The notes beneath the pieces were generated by a model. That model was not told the DNA's origin. It worked only from the letters and a program-made list of their open reading frames with translations, and searched no databases. From Apostichopus japonicus (taxonomy: Eukaryota > Echinodermata > Holothuroidea > Aspidochirotida > Stichopodidae), in assembly GCF_037975245.1 (NCBI RefSeq), contig NC_092571.1, positions 6,864,501 to 6,928,500 on the forward strand: a stretch of 64,000 nucleotides of DNA. Direction: 5' to 3'. Below, one piece after another: positions 28,801 to 43,800 of this stretch. The first letter of the stretch is position 1. Each line of letters starts with the position of its first letter. Position numbers and translations under genes: made by a program.

Positions 28801-31800
28801 GGATAGCATTCGCACCCTAGCATAAACTTAGCAGCAAAACTGAGGTATAAGTGACTGTGATATGGAAGACCCTCCATAGCCCAGGGGATGAGCCTTCCAC
28901 CACCCCTGTGAGGTAATTAGTTCCCAGTGATGAGATTAATAGCATCCTATGAATAAAGGCCATGAATTCCCCTCTGATAAGGATAATACATTGCCCTATC
29001 TGTGCATACATCTGACACAAGAAGGTCATCAGTTGTTACCATGCTAACTAGCAGATGGAGTCAGATAGAGGCTACAGTATAGTCTTCTTTGGTGGTCGTT
29101 CGGTATTAGCGAGATATCTATAATGTTGCATCCTTTGGCTATGAAACCAATTTGAGGAAGAGTACTTCACAAACAGAGGAATGGAAAAAGGAGAAATTGA
29201 GCCCATATGCTCTTAATTTAGCAGTCAAGGCAATGGAGGGAACTAGCTTTCAAAGAGGACAGTTTTTTCTACCGACCACATTTTTCGCCCTATGCAAACA
29301 AAAATTGCTACAGTAGCATGTCGAGTACCCCGTTGTGGCGTACTTGATATTTCATCTTGCTGCGCCGCACACTGTAAAGTTGTCTGTGGATAACCAACGA
29401 AATCTGACATCGAAGGAAAATGTCTTAAGATCAGCTGTCTGGGATAAACAGAGAGCCGAAGAACCCCATTTGTGAAATGCCCTCTTGCTATTCTTAAGGT
29501 AATCAGAGCTTTCAATGTAGGACGAGAGAATCTTTTGATATGACAATTAATTTAATCCCTTGAACACATTTCCAATATTCAAGCTTTCACCCACCCCTAG
29601 CCCAACCGTGACCCCCCCCCCAAAACTCCATATTTCGGCTGCTGGATACAGGCTGCTAGTAATGCACACAAAACACCCACTGTTACCCCAAAGTTGTATA
29701 TAGCATGATCATCTTTGGCACACCTGTCGCTGAGGGTGCACAGTGTTAAAAGATTACCAGGGCATACTAGACACGGTAGAATGAGGTGCTAAGGTTGTGG
29801 GGAGACAGGTAAGCGAGGAGCGAAGTAAATACCCCAAAGTTGTATATATATCATGATCATCTTTGGCACACCTGTCAAGTTTAAAAGTTCTGTGGACAAT
29901 TTCACCCTGGTTGGTAGCATGTATTGTGCACCTGGGTGTTAGGTTCAGGCTGGTCACATTTAAAATTGGCTGACCTGTGAGCATTTCCTGCGGCTCAATC
30001 AACAGGGATTTCATCTAAATGGGGGGAGAGGTAACATTTACTACTGTTAGAACTTTCTACTTAAGAGGTCAGTTAAGCGTTCAAGTCCAAGTTATTGACC
30101 CTGTTTGTTTTTGGGTAGTGACTGCAATCCCTTGGTTAAACAATGGGAACAGACCAACAAGTTCTAAGAACACACTGTTCCAAAAAACAAAATTTTCTGT
30201 ACATTATTTTTACATATATTTGAATGCAATAAGTGTCATCAAAACTATTAAATACAAAGGAAAACACTTAGACCTTTTACAGAAATGGTCAATTAAATTA
30301 ATACAGATATCAGATAAAATTTCATAACACCAACTCTCAGGTCACATTATAAAGTACCTGAATTCATATATGCACTGTTAAACATTCCCAAGAACAGTAT
30401 CTATCAGAAATTGATTGGCACCTCAGATAAGCACTATCTCAAAAGTATTTATTCAACCAATCTTGAAAAAGAGTATATATATTGCCCAACTGCACCACAC
30501 CTTAATTGTTTCAATAATATACATATGCACATGAAGGTGATCTACATAACATCAGGTGAATATAAGAAAGGCCTCTGAACTGAATGTTGTTTAATGGTGT
30601 AACCTTGAATTAGGTGTAACATCTGTGTATCAAGGAGAACTGTGATGATGGGGGGGGGGGGAACTACTAGGGAAATGGGTATCAATGATTATCACAGTTC
30701 TAAGCTTATCACTGCTTGGAGATATTTGTTTCATCGCTATGACACCAACGGCTTGTATCCTTAGATATCTCTATCGGTATTAGAAAACAAAATAACTCCC
30801 ACACAAACTAGTGTCAACGAATCTCCGATAAAGAACAATATGTTGTAATCATAAAAATAACACCAACAGAACAAGACCAGCAAAATCACAGACAATGATT
30901 ATGAATCAGAATCAGACTGAAAGAAATATTGCTTTTTAATAGAAAGGCAATTTAGCAGACACATATGAGAGGAAACTGAATAGTAATCACTTTGCCTGCT
31001 TTAACCACATGAATACAAAGTGCATTGTATCAGATCAACACACAAGTTCATTTAACACTGCTTGAAGCTCTGTATGATACACATATATAGGTATTCATGT
31101 AGGAGTCTTTGCAGTTTGTTGAAAGGTCCTAGCATGGAAGATCACACTAGCCTGTACTAAACATAATGTCAGAATACCGAAAGAAAACCCAAGTGTTAGC
31201 CTTGTTTGTACCTTGAGGACATTCCACATCATGGTAGTAGCTAGTGTACACCGAATAGATCAATTTATACTATGTACTTAAAGGGTGTGAAGACTCGCGC
31301 AAAAAGAAACGTCTAATGCCAATAAATCTGACCTAGTTTCGAATGAGGTGTAACAGAAGTGTTAGACACCACCATCGATCCCAGAAAATACACACAGCTT
31401 GCTACCGTCGGTAATTAGACACTAGTGTACAGTCAGTAGTACAAACAGCTAGCTGCGGTCAATATACCCACAGCACAGTGTACAAACGATACAGATTTGT
31501 ATGTCCTATATGTATCAGATTTGTATGTAATATGTATTGGATTTGTGTGGGTAATACTGTTTACGCATTGGATTAGTACGTATCAGCAAATATATTACAC
31601 TGTTATATATATGCATTGTTTTAATGCATTATGTACTGTTTTTTGCTATTAACTAACTGGACTCCTTCTCAGAGTCGCGACTCCTTCTTAAGAGTCAAGT
31701 TAACGCTACTCCTGTCGCAGCTACCGATCTCTCATGAAATGTTCCCCACTTTGTCTACTCGATCAGCTAGATAACACACAGAAAATCCATTCTTTTTCCA

Positions 31801-34800
31801 TTACAAAGTCTGTTCTTAGATGATGCCGATTTTTGACGCAACATTCAAAGGATGTACAGTATACTAGATATTGGATTTACACATGCAGTATGTAAGTCTA
31901 TGTATTCTTCATCTTATAATGTCTGATAAATTCAGTGGCAAACTGGTACTCTGTGTACTTTTAAATTGTTCTATCGGGATGAAGCGGTAACCCACAAAGA
32001 TATTATAGAAATAACAAGGCCTAAGCAAACACGCTACTGTGTACACATGTTGATTTGCTGGAGATAGCTCTCGATAAGTGGTTGACCAAGCTGCGAAGTC
32101 TCAACGATCGGTGATAACCGAGTCTTTTTTTTTACCTACTGACCTATTATTTTAGATAGAATCCACAAAGACAACCAACTATACATGGTCACTCACTGAG
32201 CTACACAAAATGCAAAACATCAACTGAAACAAATAGGAAAATGGTAAAGAAGTTGACAAACATACATTCAATACTAACTCAATATTTGTTTTCATCAAAC
32301 CAACCAATCACTCAGGCTATCATTTACCCCAGCTTAGCATTGGCGACAAACTCTCTAATTGGCTGCGATACATGTATCAGGGAGCTATGAATTCCATGCA
32401 TCCATACCACTCATCACAGAGACTTTCTGATTTAGAGAAGTTATGATTCTGAAACTATAAAATTATCTTGTAGTGGGAATACTGCCAGGAAGTTAGGAAC
32501 TATAATGACTTCATGAAAATCCCAAGGGTTATATGCTGTTACTCATCATGTTTAGCATAATTTTTCCTTCCATTAATGCAAATTAGTGAAAACAATAATT
32601 CCAAGACACTGAGCCAAATTTATTAACAGACAGCAGATGCACCAGCCAGATCAACCTCAGCAAAATGACTAATATTGCTGAATTCTATTCTCAGACCAGA
32701 AAGCAAAAACTGTATGTGAAGCAGGGAGCTGAAACACAGTGGGCCAACACCATAGCAACCACAGGCTGTGAATATAATGTTTGTGCTGGACAGTAGACCA
32801 TACTTATGCAAATGATTTTCTATTTGGTAAAATTAAATTGAAACTTACTCATACTTCATAAAGTTCAGATATTAGCATCGAAAACAGATATAGCAGACTT
32901 TCATATGGTATCTTAGAATTAGCCTGTGCCATAATTTGCCATTACCAACAGGGAATGTAGGGCAGTCCAATCAACTGCTGCTTCTAGGCATGCGCCTCAA
33001 ATCAAGCATAAGAGCCGCCATGCATACCACTAGATTTTAAAGATTGTCTAGGCATTGACAAAGGCTGAAACTTGTCAGCTAGGTGGATAGCCTGACTCCA
33101 CTAGGTGACATATTGGTGCTTTATCAGACTATTATCCCCTGTGAAGAAGGTATTCATCCCCACTATCTTTCTGACACAGTAAATCCATTGTATAAATAAC
33201 AGGTGTAATTGAATGTGGTCTGAGGGACCTGCTTTACCCCATGAGCTCTGAGACTAAAATAGGATGTATTTAATCATTAAATTAAAACAATATGATGCCA
33301 GGGTCATGGCACATATATACTGTGTGAGTCATTGCACTTTCTGAACAGTTATTCAACACTATATACCATGGATAGTAGACAGCTTCACATACAGTGTACT
33401 TCATATCCATAGTACAGACTAATGAGGTCTCACTTGATGTTTCAACAGTCTACTAAGTGGCCTATATTAATGTGCAAGTTTGAGCTTGCAGTTTTGGCCC
33501 CCTTAATAGGCAACTTGTAGTAATAGCTTGAGTAACTATCATGCACGGTCTGTCGATTTGAGATGTTCCCAGGTAGGATGCTAAGACTAAGGCTGTACAT
33601 ATGGTACACCCTGTACAGCATATTATTCATTGAATTTGACACCCATACTAATCTATATTTAAACATCTATTAGTGACACCATACTCTGATGGTTATAAAA
33701 GTTTTGGTGCCCAACAACTAAACATAGTTGTTCCTATTCATAATTTTATAGAAATGTGTTATTTCTGATTCATGAATACTGTGTAAATCAGACATGAGAA
33801 TGTACAGTAGTAAAATCGTATTGTACAACCGTTAGCTCTAAAGGAGAAAATGTGACAATTAAGATATACGCTCCTGGTGGTTCACAAATGATTTTTCGTG
33901 TATGATACATATTTACAGAATATATTTCAGTACATCCACATAATAAAGGGTTCCTTCTGCTTCCACATCAACAGAAGAACATCAAGAAGACTAAATCTCA
34001 AAACCAACATAGAAGCAGCATTGCAGCCTATCCTTTGTCACATTAACTGTATTTGAGGTGCATGTTTTTAATACATTCTTGCAAACAAGATTATAGTCAT
34101 AACTGAATGATTTACTCAATTTTGACAACAAATGGGACACCGAAGGCCATGAAGACAAACAGACACTCATACAGACAGACAAATATAGAGACATACAGTG
34201 AGTTAGATACAACACATTTACATGTTTAGTCAGTTTGGTTAGATATATATAGGCTACTAACTCCAGCATATTGTTACATATATATATAATTGACTTATAC
34301 TATCAAACACTTCCATGGTTATATATACCAAGTGCTGCTAAAAAACACCTTTGCTATCTAAACAGGGGAGAGGTTATCAGGTTGGAATGCAACTGTGCTT
34401 GAACAATGTTTCTATTATTTTCAAAGAATAAATTGACAGACATATTATATTTGGCAATCCTTCTATGAATGACATAAAGCACACTGGTAGCAATGATTGA
34501 CTACTTTAACCAAAGCATCAGTTCTAAGCAACAATTCAATGTAAAGGATATATGGACATTAGGCCAAAAATTGATTACAGTGTTGAAATATTATTTTGCA
34601 AGAAGTGCAATGAATATGTTTCTATACCTTTTCCAATGATCATATAAATTCTGAACTTTTAACATTAGCTAAAAGTCTGAAATGCTCCTTTAAGACTTAA
34701 CTAACCATAATGTCAGCTCCACATGCTAAATTGATATAATGTTAGTCCATCAATTTATTAATTCAAAACCTTTCATAATTTGCATGTTCCTTTAAGTTCA

Positions 34801-37800
34801 TGCAAGCAACAGAGCCCACCAGGAATTGCATTTAAATTACACCTGTCCTTTGACAAATTTGAAATTCATCCTGTCAATAAAAGCCTCTTTTAGTTTTTTG
34901 TTATTTACTTTTGCACTGTTTCACAGGACCTAACCTCATATTTAATGCTAGACAAATTAGTCCACTCAACTTGACAAATGAGTCTCTGATGTTATAAGAG
35001 TCCTTTTTTGCCCCTTTAGTTATTTTAGTTCTCTGCCACAAGTCACTCTTAGGCCTGCTATATGATTGTGTTGAATAAATGAGTACTTGCTCTATATATG
35101 CTTTCTTCATACACAATGACATACATGACTGTTGCAACTATTATTTATACTTAAAATTGACCTTGAAATCTAAAATCCCAACCCTCCTTCTGGAATTACT
35201 CAGTCATAACTGTATGATCAAAGTCTAATGCACACATCACTGTATGCAGGTACTACAATGGATAGGTCACCATGCTGTCACTGTAATTAGTACATATTTG
35301 TTATGGAGGGTTGATAGCCTCGTCACTGTGTTTACCCTTGATATAACAATCATTTTTTTTTTGGCCATTCAAAGTCAAAACCAATGCTTTTCAGACAGGT
35401 GTTGCTGACATACATTTCATACAAAAATGCTACTCGGACTGCTTAATAGTAACCTACTTCTTTTAATGAACAACAAGTTCACAATTCATACAATTCCTTC
35501 AAGTACCTTAAAGAGCTATAATATATGTAATATATATGTTTATCCACATCTATACAGGAGTCCATTAGTAGTAGCAGTAGCCCTTTACACTTACCAAACT
35601 GGGGATTGTCAACTTGTCAATCAATTGCCTGTTTGTTTGCTAGACTTTCTTGGGCAAGAGGCCAAACTATGCAGTGAAGACAATCAGATGCCACTTGTGA
35701 GGAATTTTGGGAGGGAAGAGGGGGAACAAAGTTTTTGTTTATCATTGACAGATATTCTACAAAATGTGGGAAACCTAGCCTTGGTTTAGCATCCTTATTG
35801 TTTGGAAGCCATCAACCCAACAGCAAAATGGGTAGGGCTTGTCAGCCTAGATTGACCAAGCAGAAGTGGTCGATGTCACATGCCTAATGTAAATGGGTAA
35901 GTTCTAATGTAGGGGTCAGTACTGGTTAACATTATGTATGTTTCACTTCTCAGAGGACAGAAATGTTCCTCTATCGGTCATATTTAAAGTAATGTTCTGA
36001 TTATTCAAACAAAACCTGGATTGTTGTAATTCTATATGGCAGGACGCAACTATTAGTTGATAGCTCTCATTAATGGTCAACGGTACAAACTGCATAATTA
36101 AAGTTATAATATGGTCAATTACTTTTGGTCTCTCTTTGAAGAGACTTAGAGGTATTACACTGCAGTTGTTCTATTTATTGTAGCCTGCTCAGATGATAAA
36201 TTCTTCTGATAAATTTGTTTGTTTGTTTGTTGTTTTTCTCTTTCTTTCTTTACTTATTTCTTTTTGAGGAAACATCACATTGCAAATACTCCCGATCTGT
36301 ACTTTTAACATACAAAATGTTCAAGAGCCAAGATCACATGGATTGCAGACTAGGTCAATTCCAGGAGGTTTGGGTACATCTTCGGCATCGAAAGACAAAG
36401 GCATAAATCATGAACACTAATACAAAAACACTCCACGACAACTTCAATGTTTGCAGCAATGTGCAGCTCATGAAACAACAAAGTAAGCTCCTGTTTCAGT
36501 GCACAATATCCTGGATATTGTTGACATAACGCTTGCTCTTTGATACATCATAACAATCACTGAGAGAGAGAGATGTTTGTTTCAATGCTCCCCTAACTTT
36601 TACCCTAACCTTTTCCTGTCAGTTTTCAATACCGTACATTAACCAGTGTTAAATAACAAAACCATAGATCTTCACCTACTGTACATTGTTTATACAACAC
36701 GAGCAACATTTTAACTGGTTTCATGGGTGTACAGCATCATCACATTTGTCATATCAATCATACCAACATACAGTACATGGCGTATGCAGCTTTCACTGTA
36801 TGAAGGATCCTTGTAGCAAGACACATGTATAGCAATCCATTCTTTCAGCATTTAAACATTATTGAGATAATTTTCCAGCATCATATAAATGTGTTAATCA
36901 AACTTAAATGTGAACATGTATGTACAGTAGATATAATTATATGTATATATTATCATTTATGTAATGTACGTAACACCAATGCATTTAACCATCATTTTCA
37001 TATCAGACACAATGTGCTCATCTTCTCCCACCCCTCCCCTTCCCCAAACACACAATTCTTGACCATTGTCCAGTGGAGAGTGCCATTGCTCCATTCTCAC
37101 CAATGTTTCCACCTAGAAATTTTATTCGGAAACTCTTCCAAAGCACAAAGAGCTGTTCTTCTAAACATTGTAAACGGTCCAAACCCAAACCTTCTCTCAT
37201 CATACTCTGTCAAAATAAGGGTGCTATAGGCCACTGACCTCTCTAAACAAGTTTGACAGCTGCCTTTACCTTGGGCAATACAATGAATCTGCTGTGGTCT
37301 GCTGTTCAAAAGTAATGTAACCAGCCCATCTGAACTCATATTACAAGAACAGACTTTTGATTTCATCTTGCTAACTTTACATACTGTCATCGTGTGATCA
37401 AGGAGTTGTTTGCCATGAATCTGACATGTCCGATTTTAAACTCTTTCTTTCATTAGGTGTAGCCTCTACAGTTTGTCTTTGTTTGTCTTTGTCTCACATT
37501 GTACACCACTCAAGGAGACAGATCTGAGAGATCCCAAAATAGTTACAAAGATACAATCCACCTCTTAAATTAATTCACCAATTAGTGATACTTAACAACA
37601 CATAGTACTCTCTATTATATACATACCATGTATGTTACATACAATAAAAGAAATATAGTCCAAAACCACAAAAAGCTTGTACATAACAAAATGTTTATTT
37701 GAGTAAATTAGTAGTATATATGAAGATCCTTGCCACAGCCTATACTGTATGCACAATAAAACTTTCAAACCATTACCACAGGATGACATAGTCAAATTAC

Positions 37801-40800
37801 ATGGTAAAGGGGCCATGTGGCATCCAGGGAAGAGTTGTAAATGGCAGGCAGCTTTAGGTCCAAAGCAGTTTCAGCCAAATATGGAACTGTCAAAGTCCTT
37901 GCCTGATGTATTTACAGGCAAAGCGGATAACTACTTGCTACCATATACGGTTTAGGGAATTATGCAAACTGTGAAAGCTACACATTCAAACATGTATTTC
38001 TGGACCATCCACAATGCAGCAGACATCGAATCTTTTGTTTTGGCAAGCTGTCAGTATATACTTTTCAACTGGGAATGTAAGTCCAACAGTTTTGCCAATT
38101 TTACCACTGCAGTTATAACATAGCACCTGTTGGTAGCCTAAGCTTGGTTACTTTGCTGTTATGATCTACTTCTTTCCATGCATGGCAACTGAAGTTACAC
38201 CAAGTGGAAAGTAACCTGTATTCTACAGATACAAAATTGTAAAGTAACATGCCATCTGTATATTCTCCCATTGCTATTTAAGGGCTCCCATTATATATCA
38301 CATTCCTCACCTACAATGTACAACTAACCACAGTATTACCACAACACTACTACCCCTCTGGAAACACCACATTAACAAAACTATCAATAATAGGCCATGC
38401 TGGTAATGATGGGTTCTCAGACACTTATCTTCTTCAGCCTGATTACCCCAGACAAAAGCCCCTCAAGCAATGGAAATACCATTGCATAAAGAAACCTCAT
38501 TGTGTGGTAAGGCAGGCCTTATTGGCCAAAAACCAACAAAGCCTCTTCTTCAGTTCGCCTATTGTGTGTTACAGACTTAAAAGATGCTTAGGGGCTATTG
38601 TAAAGAATAACTGTGCCCAGTTAATGGGACCAGGACAGAACAGGGCCCATCACATACAGTACAGTAAAGTAGTGTATTATGGTGATGAGCATAGAGACAT
38701 ACGCCCATGATAGATTAATAACATATACTGTTGGACTTACTTGCATGCAGGAAACTATCAGTTTGGTTTGGTTTGTCACACATTTGTCTGTCTAGTGTGA
38801 CCCCTCATCGTATAAACACTGCATACATCCCATGGACCCTATGTACATACTAAAGCTCTGGGTTGAATCTATCTGGTCATGTGAAATATGCCAGATCTAC
38901 AGAGTATTAGGATGCTACATCATTGCACTGGGACCTGGGTAATAGACATGATCTGTATCTAATCTGGGTTCTATACGAGAAGACGATGGTTACACAATAA
39001 TATTGGATAATATACATTACTGTTGATTCAGAGGACATGTATAATCAAGACCAAACTTGTACTTGCAGCTGCAATAGCATATATTTCGTTTATCTGTCAA
39101 TTAATCTTGTAACATGGTTTTGCAACAAAACTTAAATGACAAGGCAAAGTTTGTCTCCCCATCCCCCCCCCCCCCGCCTCCCCCTTCTCGAAATTGAATC
39201 TATTTAATCTTGCGCACAAATAAATGGTACATTTCTGTTTGATCAGTGATTGACTGTGATTGACTCCGAAAGACTACATGCATAGTCTGAAAGACTGCAC
39301 TCATCCAAAAGCCTACCAGTCTTGCAATCCTGACAGATGTCTGTAGATAAATTATCAGTCTGTCAGTTGGTGAATGACTTTGAAAACTGAATGTTGTCTT
39401 GCTATATCAAGTCTAAAAGACAGACTATGTAAAATGATCATTCACCCAACTCACTGACTTAGTATTATCTAAGTTCTTCTGTATAAATATGCCAGCTATC
39501 CTCTTTTTCAATCCACTAGTATACTACCGTTTATTTAACGTTGAAGTGACACCAAAGTGCCATGTCATGGGGAAAACTGTCGAGTACTAGCAGTTATTCC
39601 ACAAGAGATACGCCTCAGCAACTCTGTGAAATAAACTCGACAAACTTTTAAGGCTGAGAAAACAGAATTAGCATTTCATATGAGGTAGCCATTTCCTCTC
39701 TAATACTCAAATAGGATGCAGGCCAATTTCTCTCTGCTTTCTTCTTCAAGAAGGCGTGAGGATTATAGATGATGGGTGTGTTTAAGAAAGAACTAACTTA
39801 TTCCGGACATCTTTGCATTGCGAGAGCTTCGTCACAAATAAGTAATTGACACTTTAACACTAAGAACTTGTAAGAAGCTTTTGTGATTTTCAACAGCATA
39901 CTCACAACAAAGTAATTTGATGCTCCCTTTAGTACTGTGTTAACAAACCATCTAGTTCCAACTACTTCAACATTGGTAATATAAGCAGATCTCTTTTGAA
40001 AGGCAAATACAGATAACTGTCATTTTTCTTTTGGACAAAGAAGGGCTGCACAATCCCAAAGAGAACAGTTCCATGTTTGTGAGCTTCTAGGTAAAAGACA
40101 AGTACTGTCAACATGACACTTCTTGTAATACCAAGTACAGATGGACTTTCTAATCCCATCATAAACAACCATGAGCCTGGCTTTGCAATCTTAACAGGAT
40201 GTTTTTTCAGAGGCAAACTAAATTGTTTTCCTAAACAGATCTTCGGGCTTATTCCATGAGCATGTTTAAGTCACAGCAGCTGTTGTACATTTTCTCTGGT
40301 TGAGAGTTTTCATTTCCCTATAAATGCCCTGATAGTGACAATCCCACATACTCCAGTCCACTTCCAGGTATAATCAGTTTATTACAACATCAGTGACAGA
40401 ATATGATGTTACTAATTGAAGAGAAATCATCTATTATGCATCTTTAAATTTTCTAGTGAGTTAGAACATACAAAACCAACAAGAGATTTATATTCCTGAT
40501 TCCCATGGAAGTTCACGACTTCAGCAGAGTTACATAATTTTCTCAATTTTGATGCACAGAGAGGAGGGAATCTGTCCATACAGAGAGTGCAGTTAGGTTC
40601 TGAACAAAAAAGATTTTCCTTCCTACGCAGTTCTGTTTTCCTTTCTATGTCCATTTTCTTTCTTTTTGGGGGGGGGGGCTTTGTAAATGTGCAATTGACT
40701 GTAAGTAATTAATGCAAAGTGAAAGTTTCCTACCCAATGAAGTTCCAGCATGTTATTGGGCATTTAATTGTCAAAAGTACAATGTTTGTCTGAACACTGA

Positions 40801-43800
40801 GGAAGACCAAAGCAATTGATCACCTTCCTGAATTTTGATTCCCAACAAAAGTTCTGAAAAGGTCATTAACGAGCAGACAAGTTCTAAATTTATACTGTAC
40901 GCAAAAAATACTGACTAGGAACAGGGAAATTTGGAAAAATCAAAGGAGTTACCTCATATTTTCATACTAACTTTGTTGGTCCTTAGTCAGTAGCACTATC
41001 GCCCAGTGGAAGAACATTTATTGCGACATTAGGACAAACGTCCTTGATGACATGTAAAGAAATGTTTTGTAAGAAGCTTAATTTTATTTGATGGAATTAT
41101 AGTTAACGTCATGGTTGCGAATGATTTCAGATTTTAACTATGTATGCAGTTTGGTCTGAAAGCTCTCAAATTTTGAATTGTGTCGGACTTTGTTTGATCT
41201 GTTCAGCTGGAGAGGAATACACCAAATAAGTGTGAACCAATCAATCAACTCTCTAACAGGAGTTGAGAATTTTACCAATTTCTAGATATTTGTGCAACCA
41301 GTTTACTTTTACTATTGAATACAGTTTTTGGAAGCAACCATGGCTTGGGGAGAGATAGTTGTTAGGTGCATTAACCTTTATATACAATGCAAGGTTTAAC
41401 GGGAGTATGCAGGGAATCGTTTATCTCGTATCAAAAAATAGGCAAATTGCTACAGAAACAAAAATATCTACAGCATTTTATGCACACTGAAGAAGCAGAC
41501 TTATTACAGTATTTTATGAGATATAAAATTCATGAAACCAATAAAGCTACCCAAACTGTGCAGCCTTTTTTTTTCTTTTTTTTCTTTTTTTTTTTTTGCC
41601 TTATTGGTTCTATATATTTAATATTTTGGTTTTTGTTACTATTTGTTTTTAAGTTTTACTTTTGTAAAGCGCTTTGAGCACCTTTGCTGATTATGAGCTA
41701 TATAAATTTTACTTATTATTATCTTAATTATTCACTAGTATGTCATGCTATATGTCTGGTGAAAATGCCAATACTAATGGAATCCCAGACTAAACTGCAC
41801 AATCCCAGCCGAACTCCTACTAAAGCTCTGTATCTACATGTGTAAACAACACACATTTTCAACATTCCTGGCAAGCCCATTGTAACAACATACAATGGAT
41901 CACGAAGCACTATTTAAACATAAGGTAATCAGATAACTTTATCATAATTTAACAACTTAAACTGATTGTGTACTGACACCATAGGAACAACTATGTTGTC
42001 AGACTGCATTGCTTTACCATGGGAACCACTAAAGGGCAACTTGAGGGAAAATATGTAGCTTACAGTACATACTTAGCGAAGATCATCAAAACAAACATGT
42101 AGCACTATAGCATGCAGTATTGTTGTCACTTAACATTATCATTTTATCTTCTACAACAAAAGAAATAAAGCCACTATTGTCATCAGGTGGCTGGAAGACA
42201 ATCTTATTATGCACAAAATTAAGTCAGCTGCCAATGAACCTTCACGGAAAGAGTACTCTTTCCTTGAACTTTATCAGCCAGTGCCTTCACTCTACAAGAA
42301 TGTCACAAAATTAATCTCCTTAATGTCAAGTAAGAGCTGTTGGGTTTGCTAACAGTCAATGTAACTTCTATGTGATTCAACTTTCTCAAAATACCAACGT
42401 TTTATAACTGGTCCTCTAGCACTACCTATTAAGACGTTGTCAGAGATCGATGCTGGGGTTGCATGTACGCACTTTGATTGTATATTATATTTGGTTATGT
42501 TTGTTCCTTATTATTGGTCACTCTCAATGAACTCACTAACTAGCAAGCACTAATTCACATTTAAGTGAAACTATGTAGCACTTGTGTGCCCCGGCCACAG
42601 GGAATGACCTCAAATTAGTTCCTTGATTTGTTTGGACAAACGTGTGTTCAAAAACAATCAAATGATGTCATTTGGAACTATTTAAGATGCTGTTACTCGG
42701 TAGCAATGCCACTCTCACTTTGATGTACAATGATCATGCACTTACTTTGCAATTGCACATAAACCTGAAGTACTGTAGTTATCAGAGGATCATATTAATT
42801 ACACTGTACTCTACATAACAGTTATACAATGCATTCATGATCAAGCTAACCCCTAGTTTCACTCCATGAGGCCTATAAGTTTTCTCTAGCACCAGTGGCA
42901 GAGCTAGGGGTATAGGTCAGGGGGGGCGAGAATGGTCTGTAGGGGCGCTTTTGACACTATCTAAGCGGAACGCCACCACAGGTTGGCGCGGAGCGTACAG
43001 AAATTTTTTGAATAAAGATACTCCCTAGATCGCCAGAAATGACCCTTTCCAGGCCTTGCTAATTTGTGACAAATGTCAATAGGTACATGAGAGCGCAATA
43101 AAAAAGTCAATAATCGCGAATAAGTAAAAAGTGGTAAAAAGCTGAAAAGGGCGCCAGCAGTCCATTTGAGTCAGTCGGGAGGGGGCATCCACCCCCCTGA
43201 CTGTATGGACACTCCGCCACTGTCTAGCACTAGTGTATCCCACTTGTAAAATGGTAACTCACTGCTTACATTAAGACCATGCAAGCCTAGCTATGAGATG
43301 TGATACTTACGATACATGCATCCTTGTTCTCCGTTCATCCTGGACCAGCCATGGCAACACTTGTATTTGGTAACGTACTGCCTCTCATACACAAGTCTGT
43401 AGGTGGTATAGTAAGCAGTCCTATTGTGAAAGATTCAAGAAGAACATCAATTAGTTAACAATCCTTCAAATGAGAAACATTTTCATAGTTCCAAGGAAGT
43501 CTGTAGGTGGTATAGTATGCACTCCTATTGTGAAAGATTCAGAAGAACATAAATAAATTAGTTAACAATTCTTCAAATGAGAAACATTTTCATAGTTCCA
43601 AGGTTGTATAATTTGTAAAATAATTTTTTTATATTAAACTAACAATAACATATGTAGCCGGAACTGACCTGTTCATCTCACCAACCATTTAGAGTTAAAG
43701 GAGTGTTCCAGACATTTAAAATACAAGATGATTATCTGTTTTGGTTGTATTGTTGTAACAATATCCACTCTACATTTATGCCTCCTATCATCCTTTAAGT

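Larger units (their letters stand above)
1895..43310 (-). other. Intron 3 of the MEGF6-like gene, about 41.4 kb
   Basis: This lies between exon 3 (EMI) and exon 4 (EGF) and the two phases match directly. It contains the repeats listed separately. I see no supportable gene or repeat in most of 1.9-5.6, 6.1-7.2, 7.6-9.4, 12-15.8, 16.1-18.0, 21.3-23.4, 26.2-29.6, 30-31.2, 31.5-41.5 and 41.8-42.8 kb. These are AT-rich with scattered short open frames that lack recognisable domains, splice logic or consistent codon usage. Homopolymer G runs occur near 30650, 40669 and 18061. Confidence 0.7.
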
